Source: G963678445 sp963678445
Lineage (GTDB): Bacteria; Hydrogenedentota; Hydrogenedentia; Hydrogenedentales; G963678445
Length of the DNA: 64,000 nt
Reading direction: 5' to 3'
NCBI GenBank assembly: GCA_963678445.1
Contig: OY782877.1
Coordinates: forward strand, 2,046,001-2,110,000
Below, piece by piece: positions 46,156-54,334 of this stretch. Each line of letters begins with the position of its first letter. The stretch's first letter is position 1. The translations under genes and the position numbers were made by a program. The notes beneath the pieces were generated by a model that saw only the letters and a program-made list of their open reading frames with translations, was not told where the DNA came from and did no database searches.

Positions 46156-47157
46156 TTATCTTCTATGCAAAATATGCATAGTCACCTCTGGCGGACAAAA
46201 ATACCTTACTGGAACCAGGCACGCCCCAGTTCCTGGCGAGGTGTAGCCCACTAGTGTTTTGTATCCCCATGCCCCCCGTGTAAACGCCCGAGGGTGATAG
46301 GCATTATGCATGAGACTCACGCCGCCGGGCAAACAAATCTGACCTCCATGGGTATGGCCACAGAGCAGCAAGTCTACCCCCGCAGCACAGATCTGGCGAT
46401 AGGGTTCTGCGGTATGGCTCAACAGGATCGTGGTTGCGTCATGCGCTACACCCTCCAGCGTTTTTTCCAGATTATCCGTTGCGTAAAAATGCGGATCGTC
46501 CAGACCGGCCAGATATACATCCCCATCCGGGTGAGAAATCACCCTGTGTTCGTTCAACAGCACCGACACGCCCATCTTTTCCAGAGGTGACGTGAGCTCT
46601 AAAAAGTCGTGATTGCCCAATACGGCATACACGGGTGCGTCAATCTGGGCGCGCAGTCGTTCCATTTCCACGATCGTCGCCTGCGAATCCCCCCAGGTTT
46701 CACCACGAAAGTCGCCCGTAATTACGCAGATATCGCACTGTACTCCTTGCAACGCCTGGATCATTGCGTCGGTAATCCCGCGATCCAGATCGAGGTGTAA
46801 ATCGCTGAGATGCAGTATACGAAATCCAATAAACGAATCGGGCAGGCGGCGCAAGGTAACGCAATTTTCACAAATACGAATATCGCAGGCGTTGCGATAG
46901 CCCCACCTATAGAGTCCTGTAGCCTTGAGGACCGTGCGAATAAGGAAACGAAATAGCGGCGCATTCTCCGGATGGAAATGAGTGCGCCCCTGCCCCAGTA
47001 CCTGCGCTGCATGGTAAAGCTGGATATTCATGCGCTGTCGGTACAAATGCATGCCCGCACGTTCACGCAGTGCGGGGTGATCTACCTGCAAGGAAGAACC
47101 GCCACACACTTCGCTGTTCGTACTTCGGGGCTGGACTCCGGACATCGTCATCCTCAT
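46156..47157 (-). CDS. Calcineurin-like metallophosphoesterase
   Basis: About 333 residues. All metal-binding motifs of the family are present: HLSDLHLD, TGDF, GNHDF, LSHTAEP and CGHTHGGQ. The about 120 residues before HLSDLHLD are unusual and unassigned. This resembles the YkuE/UDP-diacylglucosamine-hydrolase-like branch, but no substrate can be assigned. Three ATGs lie within 13 bases (47157, 47151, 47145), so the exact start is uncertain. It begins five bases after the preceding isomerase-like gene ends, so the pair is co-transcribed. Confidence 0.9.
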   Translation of the reverse strand: MRMTMSGVQPRSTNSEVCGGSSLQVDHPALRERAGMHLYRQRMNIQLYHAAQVLGQGRTHFHPENAPLFRFLIRTVLKATGLYRWGYRNACDIRICENCVTLRRLPDSFIGFRILHLSDLHLDLDRGITDAMIQALQGVQCDICVITGDFRGETWGDSQATIVEMERLRAQIDAPVYAVLGNHDFLELTSPLEKMGVSVLLNEHRVISHPDGDVYLAGLDDPHFYATDNLEKTLEGVAHDATTILLSHTAEPYRQICAAGVDLLLCGHTHGGQICLPGGVSLMHNAYHPRAFTRGAWGYKTLVGYTSPGTGACLVPVRYFCPPEVTMHILHRR

Positions 47158-47161
47158 TCCT

Positions 47162-48049
47162 CTATATCGCAGAACGTCCCCGTCCAAAACAGGTCATTCG
47201 TTGCGCCAATTCTTTCATATACGCCTCATCCCCCTTGGGGAACTCCTCCGTCACCCAACCTTCATAGCCTACCTCCGCCAATGCCATCCGCACTGCGGCC
47301 CAGTTTACATCGCCCTCATACGGAAGTTTGCTCCACTGAAAGCCCTTTCGTTTAAAATCCTTTACATGCACACGGTGAATACGTTTACCCAACGTGCGAA
47401 TCCAGTCTTCAGGATACCCAAAAATAACGACATTGCCAATATCAAAATAGGCCTGCAACCATGGGCTGTCGAATTCATCCACATATTGTGCAAATTCCAG
47501 CGGGCTGAGCAGGAATTTGTTCCATACATTTTCTACCGCAATCACCACGCCCAATTCCTCCGCCAAAGGCAACAGGGGGCGGATATTTTCCTGCGAACGT
47601 TTCCAGGCTTCTTCATATCGCACATTTTCATTCACCACAGCCGGCACCAGCAGCACCGTATCCGCACCCACCGCCTGTGCAGTACGCAGCGCCATTTCGA
47701 TCTCCGCCTTCCCCTTCGCCACTACACTCGAATCAGGGTGCGACATGGGTGCGCCCCATCCACCGTATATAATCGAGTGGACGGGCGTTCCCAGCGCTCG
47801 AGCCACGGCTCCCCGTTGCTTTGCCGCCGCCAAATCTGACATGGGCCCCATTTCCACCCCATCAAAACCCAGCGTCTTTACTAAAGCAAACTTTTCTTCC
47901 TCTGGCAAGGTCGCTGGCAAATGCCCATACTGCACGGCATTTCGAAACGGTTTGTACTCAACCGCCTCTGTCGCCGAAAAGGCCGTTGACATCAATCCTA
48001 ACCCCGCCACACCCAAAGCGCTTCGTTGTAAAAAAGTTCTTCGATCCAT
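47162..48049 (-). CDS. Tat-exported sugar phosphate isomerase/epimerase-like protein
   Basis: 295 residues. A twin-arginine signal (MDRRTFLQRSALG) precedes an AP endonuclease 2 / xylose-isomerase-like TIM barrel with VKTLGFDGVEMG, VIAVENVWNKF, YFDIGNV and HVKDF, the metal-binding Glu, Asp and His of the family. The start at 48049 follows GAGGTGG by six bases. The substrate is unknown. A second such protein is at 54.3 kb. Confidence 0.88.
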   Translation of the reverse strand: MDRRTFLQRSALGVAGLGLMSTAFSATEAVEYKPFRNAVQYGHLPATLPEEEKFALVKTLGFDGVEMGPMSDLAAAKQRGAVARALGTPVHSIIYGGWGAPMSHPDSSVVAKGKAEIEMALRTAQAVGADTVLLVPAVVNENVRYEEAWKRSQENIRPLLPLAEELGVVIAVENVWNKFLLSPLEFAQYVDEFDSPWLQAYFDIGNVVIFGYPEDWIRTLGKRIHRVHVKDFKRKGFQWSKLPYEGDVNWAAVRMALAEVGYEGWVTEEFPKGDEAYMKELAQRMTCFGRGRSAI

Positions 48050-48198
48050 TCGTTCCACCTCACCCTGTTTTGCAATACCGGTTCGAACGCGGTTTCTTCG
48101 TAAGTTGTTGACTTTTGAAAGAGCAGCTATTTACATTACGAGTGTGATTATAATGATGGCTGGGACTAATATTATCAAATTCCACAGAAAGGAAACCT

Positions 48199-48621
48199 AT
48201 GTCGGAAGAAAAAGAGATCTGGTCAGGCTCCCCATCGCAAGTGCTTAACATGCGTACATTCCTTATTTGCGGGGTGCTCATTTGGACCATTGTGCCCTTA
48301 TTCATCCTGGTTTGGAAATGGCTGGTGCTGAAAAGTGTAAAATACGAATTAACTTCTCAACGCTTCAAGACTTCCTACGGTGTACTGAATAAGCAAATCG
48401 ATGAGTTGGAACTCTACCGAATTAAAGACTATCGTCTGGAGCAACCCTTTTTCCTGAGGCTGTTCTCGCTGGGAAATATTATCCTGGACACGTCTGACAA
48501 ATCCCACCCCATGGTCACCATAAGGGCAATCTCGCATCCGCATGAGTTGAAAGACAATATCCGCCATTATGTGGAAGAATGCCGGAAGCGCAAAGGGGTG
48601 CACGAAATCGATTTTGAATAA
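48199..48621 (+). CDS. Bacterial PH-domain (bPH2) membrane protein
   Basis: 140 residues. One membrane helix (FLICGVLIWTIVPLFILVW) is followed by a PH-like domain with YELTSQRFKTSYGVLNKQ, IDELELYRIKDY and GNIILDTSD, matching bPH2/DUF304 proteins. These usually anchor or scaffold membrane processes; the role is unknown. AAAGGA precedes the ATG. A strong terminator follows. Confidence 0.85.
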   Translation: MSEEKEIWSGSPSQVLNMRTFLICGVLIWTIVPLFILVWKWLVLKSVKYELTSQRFKTSYGVLNKQIDELELYRIKDYRLEQPFFLRLFSLGNIILDTSDKSHPMVTIRAISHPHELKDNIRHYVEECRKRKGVHEIDFE

Positions 48622-48626
48622 GAAAA

Positions 48627-48674
48627 CTGGGGAGCGCCTTTTATCGTCCTAAGGCGTTCCCCAGTATTTTTTAA
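48627..48674 (+). terminator. Rho-independent terminator
   Basis: The stem CTGGGGAGCGCC / GGCGTTCCCCAG is followed by TATTTTTT after the bPH2 gene. It may also stop the convergent epimerase transcript. Confidence 0.88.
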
Positions 48675-48692
48675 ACAGCATGCGCCTGCTGC

Positions 48693-49613
48693 TTATTTTT
48701 CGTCTTTGATATACGCCACCGTAGCCGCCAGCCCGTCCTTCAATTCCGTTTGCGGCGTCCAATTCAACACCCGTGCCGCCTTTTCGCATGAAGTAAAGAT
48801 GCGCATAACCTCGCCCTGACGAATCGGCTCCAGACGCGGTTCTCCTTCAAAGCCCGTTTCCTCGCGAATAAAGTCAAAAATAGCGCGCACCGTGGTACCC
48901 ACCCCCGAACAAATATTCATGATTTCGCCGTCTGCCGACGACAACGCCATCACATTTGCACGCGCCACATCGCCCACGTACACATAGTCGCGCACCGGTT
49001 CGCCAAAGCCATACAAGACTGGCTGCTTACCTGCTAACATCAGCTGAGTGAGAATAGCGCAGACACCCGCTTCGCCATGTGGATTCTGGCGCGGACCGTA
49101 GACATTACCATAGCGCAAAATGGTGAAGGGGAGCTGGTACAAGCGTTGGTACAATCCGATATATTGCTCAAAGGCATACTTGGCTGTACCGTATTGGCAT
49201 AACGGGCGCGCAGGACACTGTTCGTCGGCAGGCAATTCTTCCGGTTCGCCATAAATCGCGCCGCCCGTTGACGAAAAGACGAATTTTTTAACATCATGAT
49301 CCACGCAATTCTGCAAGACATTCAACGAACCCACCACATTCACATCCGCATCAAAACGCGGCTGCAGCACACTGATGCGTACATCCATCTGCGCCGCTGA
49401 ATGAATCACATGGGTCGGCTTAAAGGCAGCAAAAACATCCTTCAACGCCTCATCGCGAATGTCCATTTCATAGAATGCCACCGAATCCGGCACCAACGCT
49501 TTTCTTCCACTCGACAGATTGTCCACCACCGCTACCGAATGCCCCTCCGCCAACAACGCATCTACCGTATGCGAGCCGATAAACCCGGCGCCGCCTGTTA
49601 CCAATACTTTCAT
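48693..49613 (-). CDS. NAD-dependent nucleotide-sugar epimerase/dehydratase
   Basis: 306 residues, extended SDR family. The Rossmann motif is VTGGAGFIGSH, catalytic Ser/Tyr/Lys are in FSSTGGAIYG and YGTAKYAFEQY. It most resembles UDP-glucose 4-epimerases, but the C-terminus does not fix the substrate. AAGGAGC lies eight bases before ATG. A 16-base palindrome lies 52 bases upstream. It probably feeds surface-glycan synthesis together with the divergent glycosyltransferase. Confidence 0.92.
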   Translation of the reverse strand: MKVLVTGGAGFIGSHTVDALLAEGHSVAVVDNLSSGRKALVPDSVAFYEMDIRDEALKDVFAAFKPTHVIHSAAQMDVRISVLQPRFDADVNVVGSLNVLQNCVDHDVKKFVFSSTGGAIYGEPEELPADEQCPARPLCQYGTAKYAFEQYIGLYQRLYQLPFTILRYGNVYGPRQNPHGEAGVCAILTQLMLAGKQPVLYGFGEPVRDYVYVGDVARANVMALSSADGEIMNICSGVGTTVRAIFDFIREETGFEGEPRLEPIRQGEVMRIFTSCEKAARVLNWTPQTELKDGLAATVAYIKDEK

Positions 49614-49664
49614 TGCTTTTTGCTCCTTGCGCTACCCTCATGAGCGCCTTAAAAAAACTTATCA

Positions 49665-49680
49665 ACTGCAATTTTGCAGT
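49665..49680. promoter_or_regulatory. Operator-like palindrome upstream of the epimerase gene
   Basis: ACTGCAA-TT-TTGCAGT is a perfect inverted repeat in the 357-base divergent gap 49614-49970. No binding protein can be named. Confidence 0.35.
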
Positions 49681-49827
49681 GTTTACAAACGGCAAAGACC
49701 ATACTACTGCCTGCGACGCGGGCCACTTGCGTGCTTACGGTCGTTGCACCGTCCGCCCGTATTTTTATCCTTCTTATAGTCTACCCACTACGGCAAGTGC
49801 AAACCAACCTTTAACCTGCACCGCTGC

Positions 49828-49856
49828 ATTGACTACCTTGCTGCACTCTGCTAGGC
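49828..49856 (+). promoter_or_regulatory. Weak candidate promoter of the glycosyltransferase fusion gene
   Basis: TTGACT, a 17-base spacer and TAGGCT lie about 115 bases upstream of the start codon. The -10 matches only 3/6. Confidence 0.3.
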
Positions 49857-49970
49857 TCTTAGCGGACACTGGTATTTTCCACAGTCGCTACAGGATCGCA
49901 TCGAACACCTTCTTCAGCCACGGCTACTGCCCCGATAAATCACAAGGATGTGTATAAAAGGGATAACGTA

Positions 49971-51266
49971 ATGCGTATTACGGTGCAAAAAAACTCGCTC
50001 GACCTCTCCGTTGTCATTCCTACCCTCCACGAAGCCGCTAATCTGCGTATCCTCCTGCCGCAACTACGCGAAAGTCTGACACAATTGGGTATCTCCTGGG
50101 AAATCCTGGTGGTTGACGGGGACTCCAAAGATGGCAGTCAGGAAATTGCCGAGGCGGAAGGCGCGCGCTACATTCTTGAGAAACGTCCCGGTTATGGCGT
50201 TGCCATCTTGCGCGGCGTCTCCGAGGCCCACGGCACCTACGTACAAACGATGGACGCCGACCTGTCACATCCGACCCAATTTATCGAGGCGCTTTGGCAG
50301 GCACGTGAAAAAGCCGATCTCATTATTGCCTCGCGCTACGTCGAAGGAGGTCAGGCCGACCAACCCTGGTTTCGCCTCCAGCTCAGTCGAGTTCTCAACG
50401 CCTTTTTCCGCAAGGGGCTTTCCGTAGACGTGCAAGACATGTCCAGCGGGTTTCGCCTCTACCGCAAATCCCTCTTTCACGGCATCGATTTCCAATTCAC
50501 CAACTTCGTGATCCTGCTCGAAATTTTGCTGCGCGCTTACGAAAAAGGCATGCGGATCGCCGAATGCCCCTTTCACTACAAACCACGCACCGAGGGGCAA
50601 TCCCATGCGCGCATTCTCAAATTCGGTATCGATTACCTGCGTCTATTCCGACGTGTATGGGCGCTGCGCAACTCCGTCGAATTCCCCGACTACGACTGGC
50701 GCGCCTACCACAGCCGCATCTGGTTTCAACGCTACTGGCAACACAAACGTCACCACATCATTCTTCAATACGCTTCCGACGCGGATACCATTTGTGATAT
50801 CGGGTGTGGCAGCAGCCATATCCTGGCTGATTTACCCCACGCCATCGGGTTAGACCTGCGTCACGACAAACTTGCCTTCATGCGTCGCTACAACCCACTG
50901 CTAGTCGGGGGGGACGGCATGGCGCTTCCCTTTGCCGACAACACCTTCTCTTGTGTTATTTCCTCCCAGGTTATCGAGCATATTCCCCATGAAAAAGGAC
51001 GCCACCTCGACGAATTGATGCGCATTCTTAAGCCCGGGGGCATTCTCATTCTCGGCACACCCGACTACGGCGGTTGGCAATGGCCCCTTATCGAGTGGTT
51101 TTACGGAAAAATTGCGCCCGGCGCCTACGCAGATGAACACGTTAACCCCTACACACGCACGCGTCTGGAACAGGCATTGCAGGAACGAAACTGTGCGATT
51201 CTTGACTGTGACTACATTTGTCATGCCGAACTTATCCTCAAGGCACGCAAAGAAATCCCCTCTTGA
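49971..51266 (+). CDS. GT2 glycosyltransferase fused to a SAM methyltransferase
   Basis: About 431 residues. Residues 10-225 form a GT-A family 2 transferase (LSVVIPTLHEAANL, DGDSKDGS, MDADLSHP as the metal/sugar-binding DxD) resembling dolichol/polyprenyl-phosphate mannosyltransferases. Residues about 270-425 form a class I methyltransferase (DIGCGSSHILADL, VISSQVIEHIP, LKPGGILILGTPD). Both active-site motifs look intact. ATG at 49971 has AAAGGGA seven bases upstream. It probably makes a methylated sugar or polyprenyl-sugar for the envelope; the coupling of both steps is inferred from the fusion. Confidence 0.88.
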   Translation: MRITVQKNSLDLSVVIPTLHEAANLRILLPQLRESLTQLGISWEILVVDGDSKDGSQEIAEAEGARYILEKRPGYGVAILRGVSEAHGTYVQTMDADLSHPTQFIEALWQAREKADLIIASRYVEGGQADQPWFRLQLSRVLNAFFRKGLSVDVQDMSSGFRLYRKSLFHGIDFQFTNFVILLEILLRAYEKGMRIAECPFHYKPRTEGQSHARILKFGIDYLRLFRRVWALRNSVEFPDYDWRAYHSRIWFQRYWQHKRHHIILQYASDADTICDIGCGSSHILADLPHAIGLDLRHDKLAFMRRYNPLLVGGDGMALPFADNTFSCVISSQVIEHIPHEKGRHLDELMRILKPGGILILGTPDYGGWQWPLIEWFYGKIAPGAYADEHVNPYTRTRLEQALQERNCAILDCDYICHAELILKARKEIPS

Positions 51267-51359
51267 TTGGCCCCCATACTTGGAATTTCTTTACGCCATT
51301 TGATATCGTTCAAACATGCGCCAAGCGCAAAACACCGAACACTATCGAAGGAAACCTCC

Positions 51360-52151
51360 ATGTCTGTGATCGATTTTCACGCCCACGCCTTTCCCGACGC
51401 TGTAGCTGCAAACGCCGTTCCCACACTGGAGAAACTGGGCGATATCAAAGCTGTGCTCGACGGCACCTTGGGCGCACTACGTCAATCCATGGATAAGGCC
51501 AACGTCGAACGTACGGTTGTCGCCTCTATCGCCACCCGCCCCGACCATTTCGACAACATTTTTTCCTGGTCCAAAAGCATTGCTGACGACCGCATAATTC
51601 CCTTTCCGTCCGTGCACCCTGAACACCCAGACGTAGTCGACCAGATTCATCGTATCGTGGACGCAGGTTTTCGTGGCGTTAAAATGCACCCCCAATACCA
51701 GAATTTTGTCATGACGGCAGACCTCATGACACCCATCTATCATGTCCTTGAAGATACCCAGCTGTTATTGCTTTTACATACCGGCTTCGATCCTGCCTAC
51801 CCACGCGACCGCGTCGCCGATCCACAAAAAATCCTTCAAATTCACCAGGAATTTCCAAAGCTACGGCTCATTACCAGCCACTTTTTTGCTTGGGACGACT
51901 GGGACGAAGCCGACAAATATCTGCTGGGCAAGCCCATCTACACCGATTTGTCCTGGTCCATCGGCTTCATGCCGCCAGAGATTGCCCGCAAACGCATTCT
52001 TGCACACCCCAAAGAATACTTGCTTTTCGGCACCGATTCCCCTTGGGCAGATCAAAAAGAGTGCATTGACTTCATCCGTAGTCTCGATCTTGGCATTGAC
52101 TACGAAGAACACCTTTTCTACGAAAACGCACAGCACTTACTACAAAGCTAA
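51360..52151 (+). CDS. Amidohydrolase-2 family TIM-barrel hydrolase
   Basis: 263 residues. The metal-binding start is IDFHAHAFP, with GFRGVKMHPQYQNF, LLLLHTGFDP, ITSHFFAWDD and LFGTDSPW as further ligands. This matches the amidohydrolase 2 / TatD-like metal-dependent hydrolase group. ATG at 51360 with AAGGA upstream is preferred to an in-frame extension to 51267 that overlaps the end of the previous gene's spacer. Substrate is unknown. The 463-base gap after it holds promoters, a small frame and repeat copy C. Confidence 0.88.
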   Translation: MSVIDFHAHAFPDAVAANAVPTLEKLGDIKAVLDGTLGALRQSMDKANVERTVVASIATRPDHFDNIFSWSKSIADDRIIPFPSVHPEHPDVVDQIHRIVDAGFRGVKMHPQYQNFVMTADLMTPIYHVLEDTQLLLLLHTGFDPAYPRDRVADPQKILQIHQEFPKLRLITSHFFAWDDWDEADKYLLGKPIYTDLSWSIGFMPPEIARKRILAHPKEYLLFGTDSPWADQKECIDFIRSLDLGIDYEEHLFYENAQHLLQS

Positions 52152-52295
52152 AAAGCTGGCTGCGCCATGTCTGGTATGTTGAACAAAGTGCACGGTTGTT
52201 TTGTGAGTTGCTTTGAAATTCCATAAAGTCAATTCTTCTTTGCGGGGCATGCGGTGTAGCAGATCGGGCGTTGAGATACTTGTCTACACGCCACT

Positions 52296-52325
52296 TTGAC
52301 AAAATCGCCCTCTTGGATGTACAAT
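52296..52325 (+). promoter_or_regulatory. Strong predicted sigma-70 promoter
   Basis: TTGACA (6/6), an 18-base spacer and TACAAT (5/6). It is the best promoter match in the window. It lies just upstream of the possible 43-residue small ORF and about 290 bases upstream of the EGEGEG lipoprotein. Confidence 0.65.
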
Positions 52326-52343
52326 AGACAACGAGGAGGAGAG

Positions 52344-52475
52344 GTGGTTACGTATTTTTGCAACATTTCGCTATGCTTGTATAGTACAGATTCTGTGTTT
52401 TTTTACTTGGGGAACCCGGTAGACCCACCTCAATTCCCAAATTTTCTGCGGGCTAAATCGTGCGAAACCTGTTGA
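52344..52475 (+). CDS. Possible small protein (43 residues) upstream of the lipoprotein gene
   Basis: GTG at 52344 follows GAGGAGGAGAG closely and reads MVTYFCNISLCLYSTDSVFF... to TGA at 52473. The strong promoter at 52296 places the transcript start only about 12 bases before this frame. It contains four Cys and a mildly hydrophobic start but matches no family that I know. It could be a leader peptide or chance. Confidence 0.3.
   Translation: MVTYFCNISLCLYSTDSVFFYLGNPVDPPQFPNFLRAKSCETC
52358..52385 (+). promoter_or_regulatory. Second candidate promoter ahead of the lipoprotein
   Basis: TTGCAA, a 16-base spacer and TATAGT (5/6). It uses the same -35 as the cheA promoter and lies inside the possible small ORF. 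Confidence 0.4.
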
Positions 52476-52494
52476 GTGGATAACAGTATTTTTA

Positions 52495-52604
52495 CCACTA
52501 AGGTGATCCAGCGACGACAAGCAGAAGGAATGGGCCTTACCATTCCTGACCACAGTTAAAAATTTCGTTTTTTTATGACAACTTTTGGATTGTCAGTCAC
52601 TAAG
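52495..52604 (+). repeat. Intergenic repeat element, copy C
   Basis: CCACTAAGGTGATCCAGCG start, AGGAATGG / CCATTCCT stem around CCTTACC, AAAAATTTCGTTTTT hairpin, then ATGACAACTTTTGG and GTCAGTCACTAAGG. It is shorter than copies A and B because about 20 bases are missing near its 5' third. Its last bases overlap the AAGGAG ribosome-binding site of the lipoprotein gene. Confidence 0.82.
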
Positions 52605-52614
52605 GAGTCGTGTT

Positions 52615-54219
52615 ATGCGAACACTGCGTCAAAGTATATCCTTAATCGCCCTAACCATTCTCGCCGCCGTGTGGCTTACGGGTTGTCCTCAACCCCCCGG
52701 CTCCGGTGAGAAAACAAAGGTCGAACCCACCACCCTGAATTTCGGTACGGATTTAACAGAGCTGGAGTTTGAAATTTCAAACGATGGCAGCTTCCTGTCT
52801 GTACTGCAATGGACCATAACGCCCCAGCAGGATTGGATTACTTGTGATCCCACCTCAGGGCAAAGCGGTACCTTGGGTTTTGGTAATCAAACCGTCACGG
52901 TTACCATTGACCGTAACGCACTTTCACCGGGCCAAAATACCGGTATTATTCTCGCGGGTAATGAAGACCCTAATGGCGAGGAAGATTTCGGTGGTATTGT
53001 TGCGATAACGGTACTCGCGGATGGCGGTGAAGGGCCCGAGGGTGAAGGCGAAGGCGCTGCCGAGGGCGAGGGCGAAGGCGCTGCCGAGGGCGAAGGCGAA
53101 GGCGAAGGCGCTGCCGAGGGCGAAGGTGAAGGCGCTGTCGAGGGTGAAGGCGAAGGAGAGGAAGTAGTCTGCCCGGTCGAGTGTACCGCTGAATGCTCCA
53201 GTGGCGGCATTAGCGGTGGCGTAGCAAATGCTCTCGCTGCCATTTATGTGCTCCCCACAGTGGGGCAGGACCCGCAAGTAGCCGATGGCGATGAGAATGG
53301 CATAATTGATTTGGCGCAAATGCAGCTGCTTGATCTTATCCTGGCTAACCCCTCCGTTGTAACCCATTGCTGCATACTTGCCGCCTGGCAGACCAATTTT
53401 GCTCTGATCGATGACGCGCTAGACACCGTTGAATCAACGGTTTTCGAAACTATTCCACGCGACACCCTGCAAGCAGCATTTACCGGTATCACCACCATCG
53501 GCGAACCGTCTATGCTCGATGCGCTTGATATCATCCTGGCGGTTTTTGGTGTCAACATCGATTACACGCTCTTCGATCTTTCTTCGGCGCAATACCTTGC
53601 CAGTGATGGCGATGCCGATATGGATGGCGTCTGCAACTTGGCTGAATACAATGCTTCCGTCAGCAGCGCAGCGGACTTCTTCAACTTCACACTGCGTGCA
53701 GTTGACCCATCCTTCCGAGACAATGGCGGTGGCTGTTTTGAGCCCTGCTACGAAGAAGTACTCATCCCTGAGGGTGAAGGTGAAGGCATTGCCGAGGGTG
53801 AGGGCGAAGGCATTGCCGAGGGTGAAGGGGAAGGCGTTGCCGAGGGTGAGGGCGAAGGCGTCGTCGAGGGCGAGGGCGAAGGTCTTGCCGAGGGTGAAGG
53901 CGAGGGCGGAACACCGGTTATTCTTCACAGCGCGGACTATAACAACGATGGTACTGTAGTCCTGTCCGAGTTGCTACGGGTAATCCAGCTTTACAACAGT
54001 AATGCCTTCTCCTGCGCAAGCGATACGGAAGATGGTTTCGCACTCGGAACAGGGAAACAGGACTGCACGCCACACAGTAGCGATTATAATCCACAAGACT
54101 GGAAGATTAATCTGAGTGAGCTGCTGCGTCTGGTACAGTTCTTCAACTTCCCGACGGCGCACTACTACGCCTGTGGCGCACCTGCGGAAGACGGCTTTTG
54201 CTTGGGGTCTGAAGACTAA
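52615..54219 (+). CDS. EGEGEG-linker lipoprotein with EF-hand-like C-terminus
   Basis: 534 residues. The lipobox is LTGC (Cys24), so it is membrane-anchored. Residues about 40-140 form a beta domain resembling BACON-type Ig folds (TLNFGTDLTELEF, WITCDPTSGQSG). Two acidic EGEGEG linkers (53038-53160, 53770-53910) flank a Cys-rich domain of about 200 residues. The C-terminus has two repeats of D-x-N-x-D-G ... SELLRVIQ / SELLRLVQ with paired Cys, the same domain as in the giant beta-helix protein. AAGGAG lies seven bases before ATG, at the end of repeat copy C. Probably a surface protein; no enzyme activity is visible. Confidence 0.85.
   Translation: MRTLRQSISLIALTILAAVWLTGCPQPPGSGEKTKVEPTTLNFGTDLTELEFEISNDGSFLSVLQWTITPQQDWITCDPTSGQSGTLGFGNQTVTVTIDRNALSPGQNTGIILAGNEDPNGEEDFGGIVAITVLADGGEGPEGEGEGAAEGEGEGAAEGEGEGEGAAEGEGEGAVEGEGEGEEVVCPVECTAECSSGGISGGVANALAAIYVLPTVGQDPQVADGDENGIIDLAQMQLLDLILANPSVVTHCCILAAWQTNFALIDDALDTVESTVFETIPRDTLQAAFTGITTIGEPSMLDALDIILAVFGVNIDYTLFDLSSAQYLASDGDADMDGVCNLAEYNASVSSAADFFNFTLRAVDPSFRDNGGGCFEPCYEEVLIPEGEGEGIAEGEGEGIAEGEGEGVAEGEGEGVVEGEGEGLAEGEGEGGTPVILHSADYNNDGTVVLSELLRVIQLYNSNAFSCASDTEDGFALGTGKQDCTPHSSDYNPQDWKINLSELLRLVQFFNFPTAHYYACGAPAEDGFCLGSED
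53038..53160 (+). repeat. EGEGEG linker repeat 1 (24-30 bp units)
   Basis: Units encode EGEGEGAA, EGEGEGAA, EGEGEGEGAA, EGEGEGAV and EGEGEGE. All length changes are multiples of three, so copy-number variation keeps the frame. Confidence 0.95.
53770..53910 (+). repeat. EGEGEG linker repeat 2 (24 bp units)
   Basis: Six units: EGEGEGIA twice, EGEGEGVA, EGEGEGVV, EGEGEGLA and EGEGEGG. Confidence 0.95.
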
Positions 54220-54250
54220 TCCGTTCGGAAAAAATAGACAGTTTATCTCC

Positions 54251-54287
54251 CATCCGGCGTGCTTGTAATGCACGCCGGATTTTTTGT
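54251..54287 (+). terminator. Rho-independent terminator
   Basis: The stem ATCCGGCGTGC / GCACGCCGGAT is followed by TTTTTTG after the lipoprotein gene. Confidence 0.92.
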
Positions 54288-54334
54288 ACATTGCCGATCA
54301 GTTCATATCCCGACACACAAAGGAGAATGTCAAC

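Noticed and set aside
46163..46181. Palindrome CTATGCA-AAATA-TGCATAG
   Set aside because: It lies in the last codons of the metallophosphoesterase gene and has no T run, so it is not a clear terminator or operator.
52495..52604. Repeat element as an insertion with target-site duplication
   Set aside because: The ACTAA at both ends is the same in copies A-C, so it belongs to the element and is not a copied target site.
53038..53910. Long antisense frames rich in Ser-Pro opposite the EGEGEG linkers
   Set aside because: They are shadows of the GAGGGCGAAGGC repeat read on the other strand; no start signals.
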